64,000 bases of DNA from Liolophura sinensis (GCF_032854445.1 NC_088301.1:10162281-10226280), one strand, 5' to 3'; shown: positions 24,341-35,789, counted from the first letter of the stretch. Program-made: numbers and translations. Notes: generated from the sequence alone by a model not told the origin.

Positions 24341-26263
24341 GTAAGTATGCACGGCTTCTTCTACAACACCTTCAGTGTTAAGTCTGAATAAAATAATGTA
24401 TCGTGTGTCTCTGTACGAATCATTTAATGCAAATCTGGCATTATACACCTGTTTCAGGGCCAGAGAAGTCGCCCTGATGCCTTTGGTGACATATAATATC
24501 AGTATGAAACTGGTCACATACAATATCGATATGAAATTGATCACATACAATATCGATATGGCATTGGACACATACAATATCGATATGAAAATGGTCACAT
24601 ACAATATCGATATGAAATTGATCACATACAATATCGATATGGCATTGGTCACATACAATATCGATATTAAATTGATCATATACAATAACGCTATGAAACT
24701 GGTCACATACAATATCTATATGAAATTGATCACATACAATATCCATATGAAACTGGTCACATGCAATATCTATATAAAAGTGCTCACATACAATATCGAT
24801 TTGAAACTGATCACATCCAATATCGATATGAAATTGGTCACATACAATATCGGTATTAAACTGGTCATATAAAATATCGATATTAAATTGGTCACATACA
24901 ATATTGATATGAAACTGATCACATACAATATCGATATGAAACTGATCACATTCAATATCGATATGTTTCATAAAGCTCACATTACAGTCGAGACGTTTAA
25001 CTGCATTTAGGTCAGTCGAAATTTCTAAACAAAATCAGTAGAGGCATTTTCAAATGCATTTAAAATGTAAAAGATAGCAACAGTTATGTGTCACCGAAAA
25101 GGATACTGAGACAAATATACGAGATTACCTAATTATTTGGCGTTTTTAAAACAAATCAAGTAGTTGTATTCTATGGTGCGCTGAACGACCCATATTTGGT
25201 ATGTTAATAATGTGACAACAGTTACTTTCACTTTCACCTATAGAGGAATTCTTTAGGATTTTGCTTGTAGTTTACTGTAATTATTAACAATCCCTATCGT
25301 TCTATCTTCCGTCGCATATGGCGTGCATTAAAACAAATATTTAAATTACATAATTTTTTCAGAACCGTGTAGATGCTGAAACTCGACAGTGGAGTCTAGT
25401 GGATAGGCCTAAATTTCTTTATTTAAATAAATAAATAAATTCAAATATTTTTAAAAAATCACGACGAAATCAATTTCTGCTTTTTCATCCACTTGGACTC
25501 CGTGAATTTACCGCCATGATATTTAATAATTATGAATATTACACACCCACGTAAATATGTGATATATTTGATCACTGAGTGTCAGGTTTAGAGCTAAGTT
25601 CTCCCTTATGACATCAATGACACCATAAATGCATCAGCATCAATAAATTCTGAAAAAATGAGTATAAGTAGTTTCAGATATGGTTTTGACGCTTGCTTCA
25701 TTTTACATGTATGTAGACTGATACACTGTGATATGTATGCTTATTGCATTTGAGCCTGTAACATGTAGACTATTTCATGACATCTTGGCATATGTTGGTG
25801 GGTCAGAAATGATTATTACCTTTCAAGATGTCACCCTGTTTGACATCGCTCATTTCAGACTTGTACTTAAAGGTACACAGAATCGACGTTGATTGGCCGA
25901 CAGTGGAGATAGGGTCTTCTGGGTTAAATCTTGCAGCCTTGTTGACGCTTGAAAAAAATGTACCATTCCTACAATTCAGCTTAGGCATGGTAGAGCATGG
26001 ATTTGCCTATCTCTTACACCAGCCAATCAGGATCGATTTTGTATCCCTTTAAGTCTAAATTTTTTCCTGTGATACTATCTCACCGCCTGTTATGCTGAAA
26101 TTTTTCTAATGCACATTGTATAATATGTCTGAAATATTAAAAGTCTTACATTTTAAACATTTTGACTAATTACGTATTTAAGAGGACTAAGGTTTCTTTT
26201 TCTGCCATTCCCGATATGTGTAGTGCATATTACAGTTACTCGGTGTCCATGTGTTTGTCCTAG
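24341..26263. other. Receptor intron 2
   Basis: Carries the 27-bp array at 24,481-24,965. The region 26,114-26,230, just before exon 3, has a diverged copy at 32,197-32,306. Confidence 0.7.
24481..24965. repeat. 27-bp minisatellite in intron 2
   Basis: About 18 copies of a CACATACAATATCGATATGA unit with a 27-bp period, nine codons. This keeps one plus frame and two minus frames open for 126-179 codons. These reflect repeat periodicity, not genes. Confidence 0.93.
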
Positions 26264-26396
26264 ACCGTCCCGTGAAGCCACAGAACATCCGCTGTGTGTC
26301 CCAAGCTCTGAAGGACATGGTATGCACGTGGGATCAAGTGAAAGGTGAAGAGGACCTTAAAATACTCACCAACTGGACCCTTTCGTACCGCATCGG
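26264..26396 (+). CDS. Receptor exon 3: first half of FnIII D2
   Basis: The acceptor GTCCTAG ends at 26,263 and the donor GTAACT starts at 26,397. It enters phase 1 and leaves phase 2. Contains PVKPQNIRC, then a second cysteine exactly ten residues on (DMVCTWD), then LTNWTLSYRIG. This is the conserved first disulfide and CxW motif of class I cytokine receptors, with the same spacing as gp130 D2. Confidence 0.9.
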
Positions 26397-27540
26397 GTAA
26401 CTCATCTTTTTTTCCTACACCTCCTGCCATCGGGCTGTGAGCGGTCTCCCCTGTGATTTTCTCCCTTGGCCTTTGAGGCTACGAGTTGAATCTAACTCTC
26501 AATACTTCGGCCGTTGCTTCATGCCAACGGCTTTGTCACGTATCTACCGAAGTGCCTTGGAGTTTTCTTTTTCGGATTATGCCAAATTTCCTCCAACCAT
26601 AAACGTTATCGCTGTAAATATTGTATGTTGAAATTATGATCGAAAACAGCTTATAGCACAAAAAAGACAAATAAACGTTTTCTTTTGGTATGCAGCTCTT
26701 CGAAGGCAGTCAATAATCATTGCTATGTATTGAAAAGCTACAAGCATATCCGTGCAAGGTTTGGACCCAGAAGGGCATCATTAGTACTGATCGTTTCAGT
26801 GGGCAACTGTAACCACGTTGTTGAGTGAAGTTCGTTTGACGCTAAAGAATTCGGGGACAAATTCTTTCACAATAACGAAAAAATGTCGTGTTTTCTTTTT
26901 CTTCTGCCATCTTTTCGATGCTGATGTATAGTTTGGAGCATGTCCGCTTTACCAGTGACTGGCATGCTTGGTGTAGGTAATTCATATGAGTTCAGTTCAA
27001 ATACAGGTAACAGAAAATGTCCTATTTTCTTTTCCTTCTGTAAACTATTAATTTTTGGGGATATCTTCTCGATACCGATGTATAGTTTCCATCCCCACCT
27101 TAACAGCCACTGGCATCCTTCGTGTAGACAATTCGAGCTCAATTCAAAGACATGTACCGGTATGACGTTTTGGCCAATGAATTACCAAAATGTAGGAGCT
27201 CTTGTCATCCATCAGAGTGATGAGGGTGTCCGTTTAAGTGGTGCAGAGCAGAAACAACATGTAATTGAAGATAGTTGCTGTAATATTTCATGAGGTGAGA
27301 TAACATTAACATACAGGTGGGTTAAACTAGCTGCAGTATTCAATACTGTCAAGGCATCGCATGCATGCAAGGAAACGAAAAAGAACGTTGACATTGTGAA
27401 TGTGAGTCAAAGGTTGACAATCAGTAACTAGCTCGGAAGCAAGAAGTAAACTGAGAGACCAGCCACATCAACACATGAGGGTTGTATCTTAGTATTATTT
27501 ATTGAAAACGTCCTGTTGAACTTGTGAACTTTATTTTCAG
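26397..27540. other. Receptor intron 3 with a tandem duplication
   Basis: Two diverged copies of about 135 bp lie at about 26,875-27,010 and 27,012-27,160. They share CGATGTATAGTTT-like, ACTGGCAT and GAGTTCAGTTCAAA blocks. The 117-codon + frame at 26,940-27,293 runs through these copies and is not considered a gene. Confidence 0.65.
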
Positions 27541-27731
27541 GCATCGTTCTAAAATGGTGAATTGTACAGATCAGCGAAAGACACAAGATACATGTTTCTG
27601 GTCCTCAATAAATTTAGACGATCCGCGATTGGCTTTCAAGCGAGGCTTGCTCTATCACATGGTGGTGACCGCTTATAATGCTCTTGGTAGGACACAATCC
27701 GACGAAGTCGTCGTCGACCCTGATGAAATAG
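27541..27731 (+). CDS. Receptor exon 4a: second half of D2, version a
   Basis: The acceptor TTTATTTTCAG ends at 27,540 and the donor GTATTT starts at 27,732. It enters phase 2 and leaves phase 1; length 191 nt. Encodes HRSKMVNCTDQRKTQDTCFW, with cysteines ten apart as in the second disulfide of gp130 D2, then LLYHMVVTAYNALGRTQSDE, matching the F and G strands (gp130 has ENALGKVTSD). In gp130 this half holds the EF-loop cytokine contact. It is an alternative to exon 4b: phase allows only one of the two in a mature mRNA. Confidence 0.9.
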
Positions 27732-28419
27732 GTATTTATTCAACTGGAAAAAAAATATTATTAGGGAACAATGGGCATAACATCCTCTGAAAGCTTGATT
27801 CCCTACGCGAAAAATACAGAAATATCATAATCACTTTAGTTTTGCTTCAAATTGGAACAGTTTAGATGTTGCAGACAGTTAACACATGCCTTCCTTACTA
27901 TTTTAGGATAAACGGTAATATATTAGTAGTAAAATAGTAGGATCGTTTTATTTATCAGTTTTGTACTAGTGAATAGCCTTTACCATGAATAAACTTCAAA
28001 ATAGTCTTGGTTTCTTAGAGAAATTCCCGTCGAAATCCGCCATCGTCAAATTCAGTATTTATTGATGTCATATTTTATTTGTGTTATATTTTATTATGAG
28101 TTTAACGTTCGAATAATTAACATTTCATTTATACGACGAGAGTTTCGTTTGTGGGTAGAGGAAACCAGGGGGAGCCTGGGGAAAACCTCCGACCTTAGCT
28201 GAGCATCTGACAAACATTTTAAGCTGAAGCGAGATGGACTTGAACACATGAAATCATTGGTCAAGGCTATCAGTGGTTGGTTACAAGCCAGGGCTATGTC
28301 ATGTCAAGATTTCAAATCAAAGGCTCAGTCAGCAAATCGAAACATGTAAACATTCCATCTTACAAACATTGCACTATGTGTATCCTTAGATTCTGACGGC
28401 GGTTTGACATAGTGTCTAG

Positions 28420-29820
28420 CCATAGTCATTAGGGTGTTATGGGTTCTGGCATAAAGTAAACAGTCATTAAGGTGTTCAGGGCTCTGACACAAAGTCATTA
28501 ATGTGTGAAGGGGTTTGGCATAATTGCTAGCTATTGTCATTAAGGTGTTAAGGATTCTGCAATAAAGTTACTAGTTATAGTAATTAAGGTGTTACAGGGT
28601 TTGGCATAGTGCCTAGCTATAATCATTAAGGTGTTAGGGGTTCTGGCGTAAAGTCCCTAGTTGTAGTCATTAAGGTGAGATAAGTTTGGCATAGTTCCTA
28701 GCTATAGCCATTAATGTGTTAAGGGTTCTGACATAAAGTTGCTAGAGTCATTAAAGTCTCAAGGGTTCTGACATAGTTCCTAGCTATAGTAATTAAGGTG
28801 TCAAGGGTTCTCACATAGTTCCTACAGTCATTAAAGACTCAAGGGTTCTCACATAGTTCCTACCTAGAGTTATTAAGGTGATACGGATTCTGGCACAGTT
28901 CCTGCCTCTAGTGATTAAGGTGTTACGGGCTCTGACATACTCTAGTTCCTACCTATAGTCATTAAGGTGTTACGGGCTCTGACATACTCTAGTTCCTACC
29001 TATAGTCATTAAGGTGTTACGTGCTCTGACATACTGTAGTTCCTACCTATAGTCATTAAGGTGTTACGTGCTCTGACATACTGTAGTTCCTACCTGTAGT
29101 CATTAAGGTGTTACGTGCTCTGACATACTGTAGTTCCTACCTGTAGTCATTAAGGTGTTACGTGCTCTGACATACTGTAATTCCTACCTGTAGTCATTAA
29201 GGTGTTACGTGCTCTGACATACTGTAGTTCCTACCTATAGTCATTAAGGTGTTACGTGCTCTGACATACTGTTGTTCCTACCTATAGTCATTAAGGTGTT
29301 ACGTGGTCTGACATACTGTTGTTCCTACCTATAGTCATTAAGGTGTTACGTGCTCTGACATACTGTTGTTCCCACCTATAGTCATTAAGGTGTTACGTGC
29401 TCTGACATACTGTTGTTCCTACCTATAGTCATTAAGGTGTTACGTGCTCTGACATACTGTGGTTCCTACCTATAGTCATTAAGGTGTTACGTGCTCTGAC
29501 ATACTGTAGTTCCCACCTATAGTCATTAAGGTGTTACGTGCTCTGACATACTATAGTTCCTACCTATAGTCATTAAGGTGTTACGTGCTCTGACATACTG
29601 TAGTTCCCACCTATAGTCATTAAGGTGTTACGTGCTCTGACATACTATAGTTCCCACCTATAGTCATTAAGGTGTTACGTGCTCTGACATACTGTAGTTC
29701 CTACCTATAGTCATTAAGGTGTTACGTGCTCTGGCATACTGTAGTTCCTACCTATAGTCATTAAGGTGTTACGTGCTCTGACATACCTCCTACCTATAGT
29801 TATTAAGGTGTTATGGTTTG
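28420..29820. repeat. 47-bp minisatellite between exons 4a and 4b
   Basis: About 28 copies. The later ones are nearly identical, with CATTAAGGTGTTACGTGCTC and TGACATACTG... exactly 47 bp apart (for example 29,161 and 29,208). The earlier copies (28,420-28,900) are diverged and of variable length. Confidence 0.95.
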
Positions 29821-29943
29821 TTATAGGTGTGGATGTTATAAGAATGTAGGAGAGAACCTTTTTCATTTCATTCCGGATACAGAGCTTATTCCCAGCTTCT
29901 CATTGATCCATCACCATTATGTATCACTGCCCGGAATATCCAT

Positions 29944-30190
29944 ACAACTCTGCCCTCCTACGACAAAAGGAAGCAAGTGACAAATGCATTGTATTGATAT
30001 TTTAACCCAAAACATAAACACTGTAGGCCTTTCTTGGTCTTTCCCTATATCAGGATATATAATTTAAAGGCAAATTAACCCTAATATAGGGAAAGTTGAA
30101 GAAAGGCGCACACTGTTAATGTTTTTGGTCAAAATATCAGTAGAATGCATTTGTTACCTACTTTCTTTTGTCATAGTGGGGCAGAATTGC
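29944..30190. mobile_element. Long fold-back element (arms about 104 bp)
   Basis: The left arm, 29,950-30,053, begins CTGCCCTCCTACGACAAAAG and ends TTTCCCTATATCAGG. The right arm, 30,080-30,183, is its inverted copy with about 20% mismatches. Only about 26 bp separate the arms. It is either a non-autonomous DNA transposon or a large RNA hairpin within the pre-mRNA. Confidence 0.85.
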
Positions 30191-30420
30191 AGGAACGTAA
30201 CTCGGAGGAAAGACAACGTCTGCATTTTGGTATTTAATATCTCAGCATTAGATTTATAACGAATTTGAAGAATTGTTAAACGTTGAGTTAACAATTTTTG
30301 ATGTCAGTAATTGATAATTAAAGACTTCAACGTTCACTTTAATTGAAAGAAAGAATAATATAAAGTCGAACAAAACAATGATGATCTTGATATCAGCGAA
30401 AGGTGGTAGCCACTCAACAA

Positions 30421-30471
30421 TCACCTAAACAAGAACAAAAAGCGAGCACAAAGTTGTTCTTGTTTAGGTGA
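30421..30471. other. Perfect 18-bp inverted repeat (hairpin)
   Basis: TCACCTAAACAAGAACAA at 30,421-30,438 and its exact complement at 30,454-30,471, with a 15-nt loop. The outer segments GCGAAAG (30,396) and CTTTCGC (30,472) extend the pairing. Confidence 0.85.
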
Positions 30472-30950
30472 CTTTCGCGCGCCCTCTTATGATGTATATA
30501 CATGCGACCATCGTTGTTTCGCCTGGCTTGCTAACCCTTGGAATTGGCATAAAACTATTGATAAAATATTAAATAGCAAAAATGAAGACTTTGTATTCCC
30601 TCAGAGCTATACGTTCCTATTATTATTACCACAACCCACGCTTCTTAGAGTTAATTGCACCACATGCATCATCCCTGCGTGAACCGTCGGTTGTCAGAGA
30701 GTGACAGATTGCGAGGGAGCGTGAGACGTAGGGTTGAGCTATCTATGTGGCCAGTACATACAGCAGCGGGCTCCCATAAGCAAAAATGTCAGCACATTTC
30801 AGCTTCAACTTTCATTATTCCTTCAATATCTCATGGTGTGTTTTTTTTCTTCATTCATCGATCTGTAACGTTTGCATTTCAATACATTCTGAATAATTCT
30901 AAACCTGATTAATTGCATCTAACATCACTGCATTTTTCACCTAATGCTCA

Positions 30951-31130
30951 ATCCATTTTACCAGGGAAGGTGTAATTTGCTACTATTTAAGCCATTTTAC
31001 CAGGGAACGTACAAATTGCTACTATTTACGCCATTTTACCAGGGGACGTGTAAATTGCTACTATTTAAGCCATTTTACCAGGGGACGTGCAAATTGCTAC
31101 TATTTAAGCCATTTTACCAGGGGACGTGTG
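30951..31130. repeat. 39-bp minisatellite
   Basis: Five copies of a 39-bp unit, CCATTTTACCAGGGGACGTG plus AAATTGCTACTATTTAAG. The period is 13 codons, so the + frame stays open. Confidence 0.92.
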
Positions 31131-31759
31131 ACAGCATTGTCAATAAATTGCATTGACAGCATTGTCAATAAGCATTGACATGAACCGATTGAATAAAATC
31201 TTAACTGAAGTAAATTCCTATAGAACCGGATTATACTGGTTACATGTGACCGTTATGCAGCTATCATACCATCATCGATTCTCTGGTTTTGCTCTCCATG
31301 ATGTGGTCTTGCTCATTTTATGTTACACATGCTGGGCATTTTCCTAGATGAGGAATTCTAATGACTCCAGATTCCTATTGTTTCTTTCCATGGAGTTAGA
31401 TAACGTGTTGTGAAGAAGAAATGGAAAGCTGGTTAGCCGAGTTGCCATCTGCTGGAAAGCGGTTATGTAGGTAAATGGTTTTGGAGCTCTGTTCGTCAGA
31501 GGCCTTCGTCGTCCCAACTCCCATACATCACGAACTGTTTCCATGGAAAATACCAATGTGAGCTAAAGCATAATCATACAAACCAACGTTAGTTCATCAA
31601 CTTCTGATGCACGACGTCCTGGCGCCGTGTCCGACTGTTGTACTCAATGGAGACATCCCGGGGTTGCCTGCAGATGCCTGCAGATGGCTGGGCTCTCTGT
31701 GCAACGATTGATTATTATCATGGCGAAACTTCATGAAAATCGAAACATTTACCTTTCAG

Positions 31760-31944
31760 AGAAAGCTCCGCCTCAGATGCAGACTGTCCTTACCCAAACC
31801 GTACATCTTGTCAGTGGAAGTCGATCTCATCAGAAAAACATAACCAGGCGCTCAAGTGGGACGAGACATACCATACCACTGTCATTGCCACAAATAAGCT
31901 GGGCACTGCGAACGCATCGGCGTCGTTCATACCGAGGCTGTTAG
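31760..31944 (+). CDS. Receptor exon 4b: second half of D2, version b
   Basis: The acceptor TTACCTTTCAG ends at 31,759 and the donor GTATTG starts at 31,945. It enters phase 2 and leaves phase 1; length 185 nt, 61 whole codons without a stop. Encodes ESSASDADCPYPNRTSCQWK, then KWDETYHTTVIATNKLGTAN. It shares with exon 4a the cysteine pair, the CxW, SI, YH..V.A.N.LG pattern and the splice phases, but little else. It adds sequons NRT and NAS. Joined to exon 3 it completes D2 just as 4a does. Joining 4a to 4b would shift the frame. Confidence 0.82.
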
Positions 31945-32194
31945 GTATTGGCAAGCCCGCCCCTATTTGTTGTCACGTGGCACGCTTCAGTCAGTTTCTT
32001 TTGTCATGTGCCTGCGGATATCCAGCTGGTGTTGTAGCATCTCTGCTATACAAGTAAAAACTTCGTACTGAACTTATGCGGTCCGGAGAAAGCATTGTGT
32101 ACTGCATGCGCCCCTCTATTCGCATGTCGTGTCGTATCTTGTTGTCTTGGTTGTTGATATACATTTAAAGATATAACAAAGCAAGAGCCTAATT

Positions 32195-32545
32195 ACATGG
32201 AATAATATGCGTGAGATATCAAAATTCTTACGTTTTAAACATTTTAATTACTTGTGAATTTAAGAGAGTTGTGACTTTATTTTCTTCCACGCCCAACATC
32301 CGTATTGCTTCAAAGCGAAACTGTTAGGTATTGTCAACTCCTCCCCTATCTGACACGCTTCAGTCATTTTCTGTTGTAATACGTCTGAGGACATTGAAGT
32401 GTTGTAGCATCTCTTTTATACAGATAGAAAACTTCGTACTGAAAATTTACAGTCCGGAGAAAGCATCGTGTAGTGTATGCGGTATGGAAACGTTCCTTAC
32501 TTTGCATGTCATTTCCTGTGCCTTGCCTGTCATATATATTTAGAG
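32195..32545 (+). pseudogene. Remnant of a third exon-4 cassette
   Basis: 32,318-32,545 is a diverged direct copy of the exon-4b end and following intron at 31,936-32,175. Shared blocks include CTGTTAGGTATTG, GTGTTGTAGCATCTCT, AACTTCGTACTGAA and GTCCGGAGAAAGCAT. Immediately before it, 32,197-32,306 copies the intron just upstream of exon 3 (26,114-26,230; shared TTTTAAACATTTT and ATTTAAGAG). Only about 25 nt of exon-like sequence and the donor survive between the two, so the coding body has been deleted. Confidence 0.75.
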
Positions 32546-32572
32546 ACAGGATTCTTACTGTCGATCTGTTTG

Positions 32573-32645
32573 ATTTATTTATTTATTTATTTTATTTGAT
32601 TGGTGTTTTACGCCGTACTCAAGAATATTTCACTTATACGACGGC
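32573..32645 (-). mobile_element. Truncated SINE (family A) tail
   Basis: TTTATTTATTTATTTTATTT, GATTGGTGTTTTACGCCGTA, CTCAAGAATATTTCACTTAT then ACGACGGC: the 3' end of the element on the minus strand. Confidence 0.85.
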
Positions 32646-33492
32646 CTCGATCTGTTTGAGGGCAAAAGTCTATATTAGTGTGCGGAAATGTCCACAGCAT
32701 GATTTGGACATGTTCATCATCTACATATTCATCATCTGTCATCTATCATCATCATAGCCATTAATTGCTCATTGCTTTCTTCATTGGTCTGAGCATTTAT
32801 ATCACTCTACAACATTCGCATTGCTTTGGAGTACCGCATATATGTGTGAAAGTCTCCCCCACCCCTAATTATGGAGAATTTCCTCGGAAAAATTACATTT
32901 TTGTCTGTTACTCTAAAACTTTGTTGTTCCAATATGGGGAGTCCGACTTTTTAGGCTTATCATGTCATTTTCCTGCTTTTCTGCTGATTTGCATAAGACT
33001 GATAAGACCAATACAAGCCCGTGCTTTGATACTGCCATTGAGCATGCGCATGCCATCTGGATTTACTTTTATTTTACAAGTATAATGTATGCTTAACGTG
33101 ATGCTATATATTACCGCCTTTCTTTTCAAACAAACAACTTTTGAGAATCATGTATTATTTGCTGACATCATCTATTTCTACCTTCTACCTGAATAATCTG
33201 ATTTATAAGTTAGTACATGCTGGTCAAAGTGTATTTCTGTTTGAGAACTTATCGGAACAGTTACTGTGTTAGATGGCTTTGTTCCCATTCAGCTCACCAT
33301 GCTTAGAAAACAGTGTCAGTTTTTAACCCAGCCATAATTATCTGTGACATGATACCTTGTCTAAGGCGTCATGCAAGGCTTCCTCCTTTCACCATTACTT
33401 TTAATATGGTTTATTCCTTGTTTTTATAATTTTATCTTTTTTGTTTTGCTTATTTTCTTTCTGTCAAATGTGATCATTCTTCCGTTACCTAG

Positions 33493-33650
33493 TTAAACCA
33501 AACCAGGTACCAGTTAAGGCCGGCCCTCAGCTGGAGAACCGGTCTCTGCCCGTTACCATGGAGATTCCACACAACCTGGAGGGGGTCATCAAACAGTTCG
33601 AATACAGTTTGAACGCTACATGTCTCTCTGGACGAAATGAAAGCGATAGG
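33493..33650 (+). CDS. Receptor exon 5: first half of FnIII D3
   Basis: The acceptor TTACCTAG ends at 33,492 and the donor GTAAGT starts at 33,651. It enters phase 1 and leaves phase 0. Begins VKPNQVPVKAGPQLENRSLP, equivalent to gp130 VKPNPPHNL at the D2-D3 border, then VIKQFEYSLNATCLSGRNES. Minus-strand frames of 75 and 136 codons overlap here and are shadows. Confidence 0.85.
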
Positions 33651-34725
33651 GTAAGTAGTCTTCCTCGCCGCTTGTGTAATTGAAGAAGTGAGATATAGGG
33701 CGCAGGCTGGCCACACCTCAGAGATATCTTGCTGTTGCTGTTGCTATGTTCGCATGCGTTCCTGCTGGTTTGAACCTGGGGGGGGGGGGGGGGGGGCATT
33801 TGAGTGACCCGGCTTTGAGTGAGAATTTGTGTGATATTTCTACCGAAGGAGAGTTTCCTCCATTCGCAGTTCTCACCGCCGTCGTACGTTTTAGTGGCAA
33901 ATTCTTCCTCGTGAGTTCGACACAAAACAGCAAGCAAATAAATAATTAGAATGGAAGTATGGAGTACTATCGGTATTGTGACTTTTGTTTATACAGGGTG
34001 GCGAAACAAAAAACTGTATTTTATTAATTTCTGGTTGTTCTAACTCTGTAAAGATGGCTAATGTTGCTTTTTTTTAAATGAAAACAATTGAAGTATTTGT
34101 TTGAAAATTCAAACCTGAAGCAAAAGCATTGGCATTTTTTTCATGTGAAATACAACGACAAGGCAGCATACAGTATTCGATAATTCTATAGCAGTAGCGT
34201 TTAATGAATTGAAATTAACACCACTGCATATTTCTTTCACTTAATTCTGCTTAAGCCATGGTGCTAGGGGACATGTTAGTTGCTACTTATTAAGCATTTA
34301 CGTGGACATTTAAAAAAAAATGATACATATGATAAGAGGCGGTATTTCACCTGTTCCGTGTGTCATTTGCCGACTATCACGCTGCCGTTGCTGCTCTGGT
34401 TTTACTCTCCATATGTAGTTGTATTTTGTATTAAATATTCTTGCCACAAAAGTTTGAAACTGTTAGGAAAACCGCTGGAGAAGTTTTCACTGCTTCTCCA
34501 CCAGTTTATTTCACTTTTGACGGCTAAAAACGACATCTCCTTATTACAGTTTTGAGAGTACGCAATTATTGTTGTTAAAAGCTATGGTTAGGTGGACCTT
34601 CTGTAAAATACGTTCAATAGAATGGATATGGCGATCGCATATGCCTTGTTTAATAGCGCAGTACCTACTGAGATCACATGTGTATATTTTTTAGAACAAT
34701 AAAAGCACTTTATCTTTGCCACTAG
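33651..34725. other. Receptor intron 5 with a G19 tract
   Basis: A run of 19 G at 33,778-33,796 lies 128 nt after the donor. Otherwise AT-rich without features. Confidence 0.7.
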
Positions 34726-34876
34726 GTCATACATGGCACTGGGAGTGGGCCCGTATCTTTCCGCCTGGATAACTTGATGCCTAACAGTAAATACCTACTC
34801 AGTGGGAAGATTAAACCGAATGGCAGCGGATACTGGAGCGACCCATATGACCTAGAGATTGAAACACAAGAAGCAG
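34726..34876 (+). CDS. Receptor exon 6: second half of D3, WSXWS-like
   Basis: The acceptor TTTGCCACTAG ends at 34,725 and the donor GTACAA starts at 34,877. It enters phase 0 and leaves phase 1. Contains FRLDNLMPNSKYLLSGKIKP and then GSGYWSDPYDLEIETQEA. YWSDPY stands where gp130 has YWSDWS: the second half of the WSXWS motif is lost, while the first WS and following acidic strand remain. Confidence 0.88.
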
Positions 34877-35789
34877 GTACAATCGTCTGAGACTGCCTGC
34901 GGGTGTTAAAGGTTCATGAAAAATAACTCTATAAGGACGAGCATGGTTATGAGGAAAATAAAGAAAAAATAATGAAATCTTAGGGACTTAGTTTATGTCT
35001 CAAAAGTCAGCCATCAGTGTTATAAATACTTTCTGTCAGTGGTCGAAAGTTTTCAGAAATGATGTCAATGTCGAACTTACCGGCTCAACAGCACCATCTG
35101 ACCCCCCTCCCCACTTATGGTTCTTTCCCACCTCTCCATTGGGTGCCTGTAAAACGGTAAAGTCGCAACTGCAGGTTAGACCTCATCCCCGTGGCCTTTT
35201 GCAGATGTTAAAGCAATTTTACACCCCCCACCCCCACCCTCCACCGAAAACAAGGTTGGCAATTATTTGTGCTTTTATATATTAGGACTCACATTAAACT
35301 GTATATTTAGAAAGAAATTGGGATGTTATTGCTTGATTTGAAAGAGTTAAAACAACATCGATCCGGTGTGTCTAAAAATTATAGACTGTTTCAGAAAATT
35401 GGTATGAACCAGTAACAGATTAACTATATAGACCATCAGCGAAGCATCAGTTTTTGTTGTTGCTGTTGCTGACGTTCTTTATTCCAAAATGAATGACCAT
35501 ACTGAATAATTCTATGAGATGCTAAAGCTTCGAGGGAAAAACTTTAATGAATTGCGTTCATCTGTATATGCTAAAAACTTGATTCTGCGAAGAATCTTTT
35601 GTGTTTCGCAAATTCGCAATAGCGTTGATAAGTAAAGTAAAGTTGATATCGCCTTGCACTCGATTAGACCTCTGGCTAAGGGAATGGCCCTCATCAGTAA
35701 CAACAGCAGTGTCGGAGCAACATCCCATATGGACCTGTTCGTTGCAGTTTGAAAAAAAGAAAATAATGGAAACTGTTTCATGTTGACAG
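34877..35789. other. Receptor intron 6
   Basis: No element or gene recognised. The 103-113 codon minus frames at 35,512-35,899 lie across the next exon in antisense and show no motif. Confidence 0.6.

Larger units (their letters stand above)
27732..31759. other. Receptor intron between exons 4a and 4b
   Basis: 4.0 kb, holding the 47-bp array, a long fold-back element, an 18-bp perfect hairpin and a 39-bp array. It is too long for the two exons to exclude each other by steric hindrance at splice sites. No coding sequence was found in it besides the repeats. Confidence 0.7.
31945..33492. other. Receptor intron 4 (after exon 4b)
   Basis: Carries a decayed third cassette (32,195-32,545) and a truncated SINE (32,573-32,645). 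The rest is AT-rich with short featureless frames. Confidence 0.65.

Noticed and set aside
24441-24980. 179-codon minus frame and 165-codon plus frame
   Set aside because: 27-bp repeat translation within receptor intron 2.
26940-27293. 117-codon + frame in intron 3, considered as an extra receptor exon
   Set aside because: It spans two tandem 135-bp copies, has no cytokine-receptor pattern, and would break the exon 3 to exon 4 phase match.
31627-31944. 105-codon + ORF overlapping exon 4b
   Set aside because: It is in a different frame from the one demanded by exon 3 phase and by the receptor motifs. The exon 4b frame is preferred.
33527-33937. 136-codon minus frame
   Set aside because: Antisense of exon 5 plus the poly-G tract (the proline run). 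No independent support.
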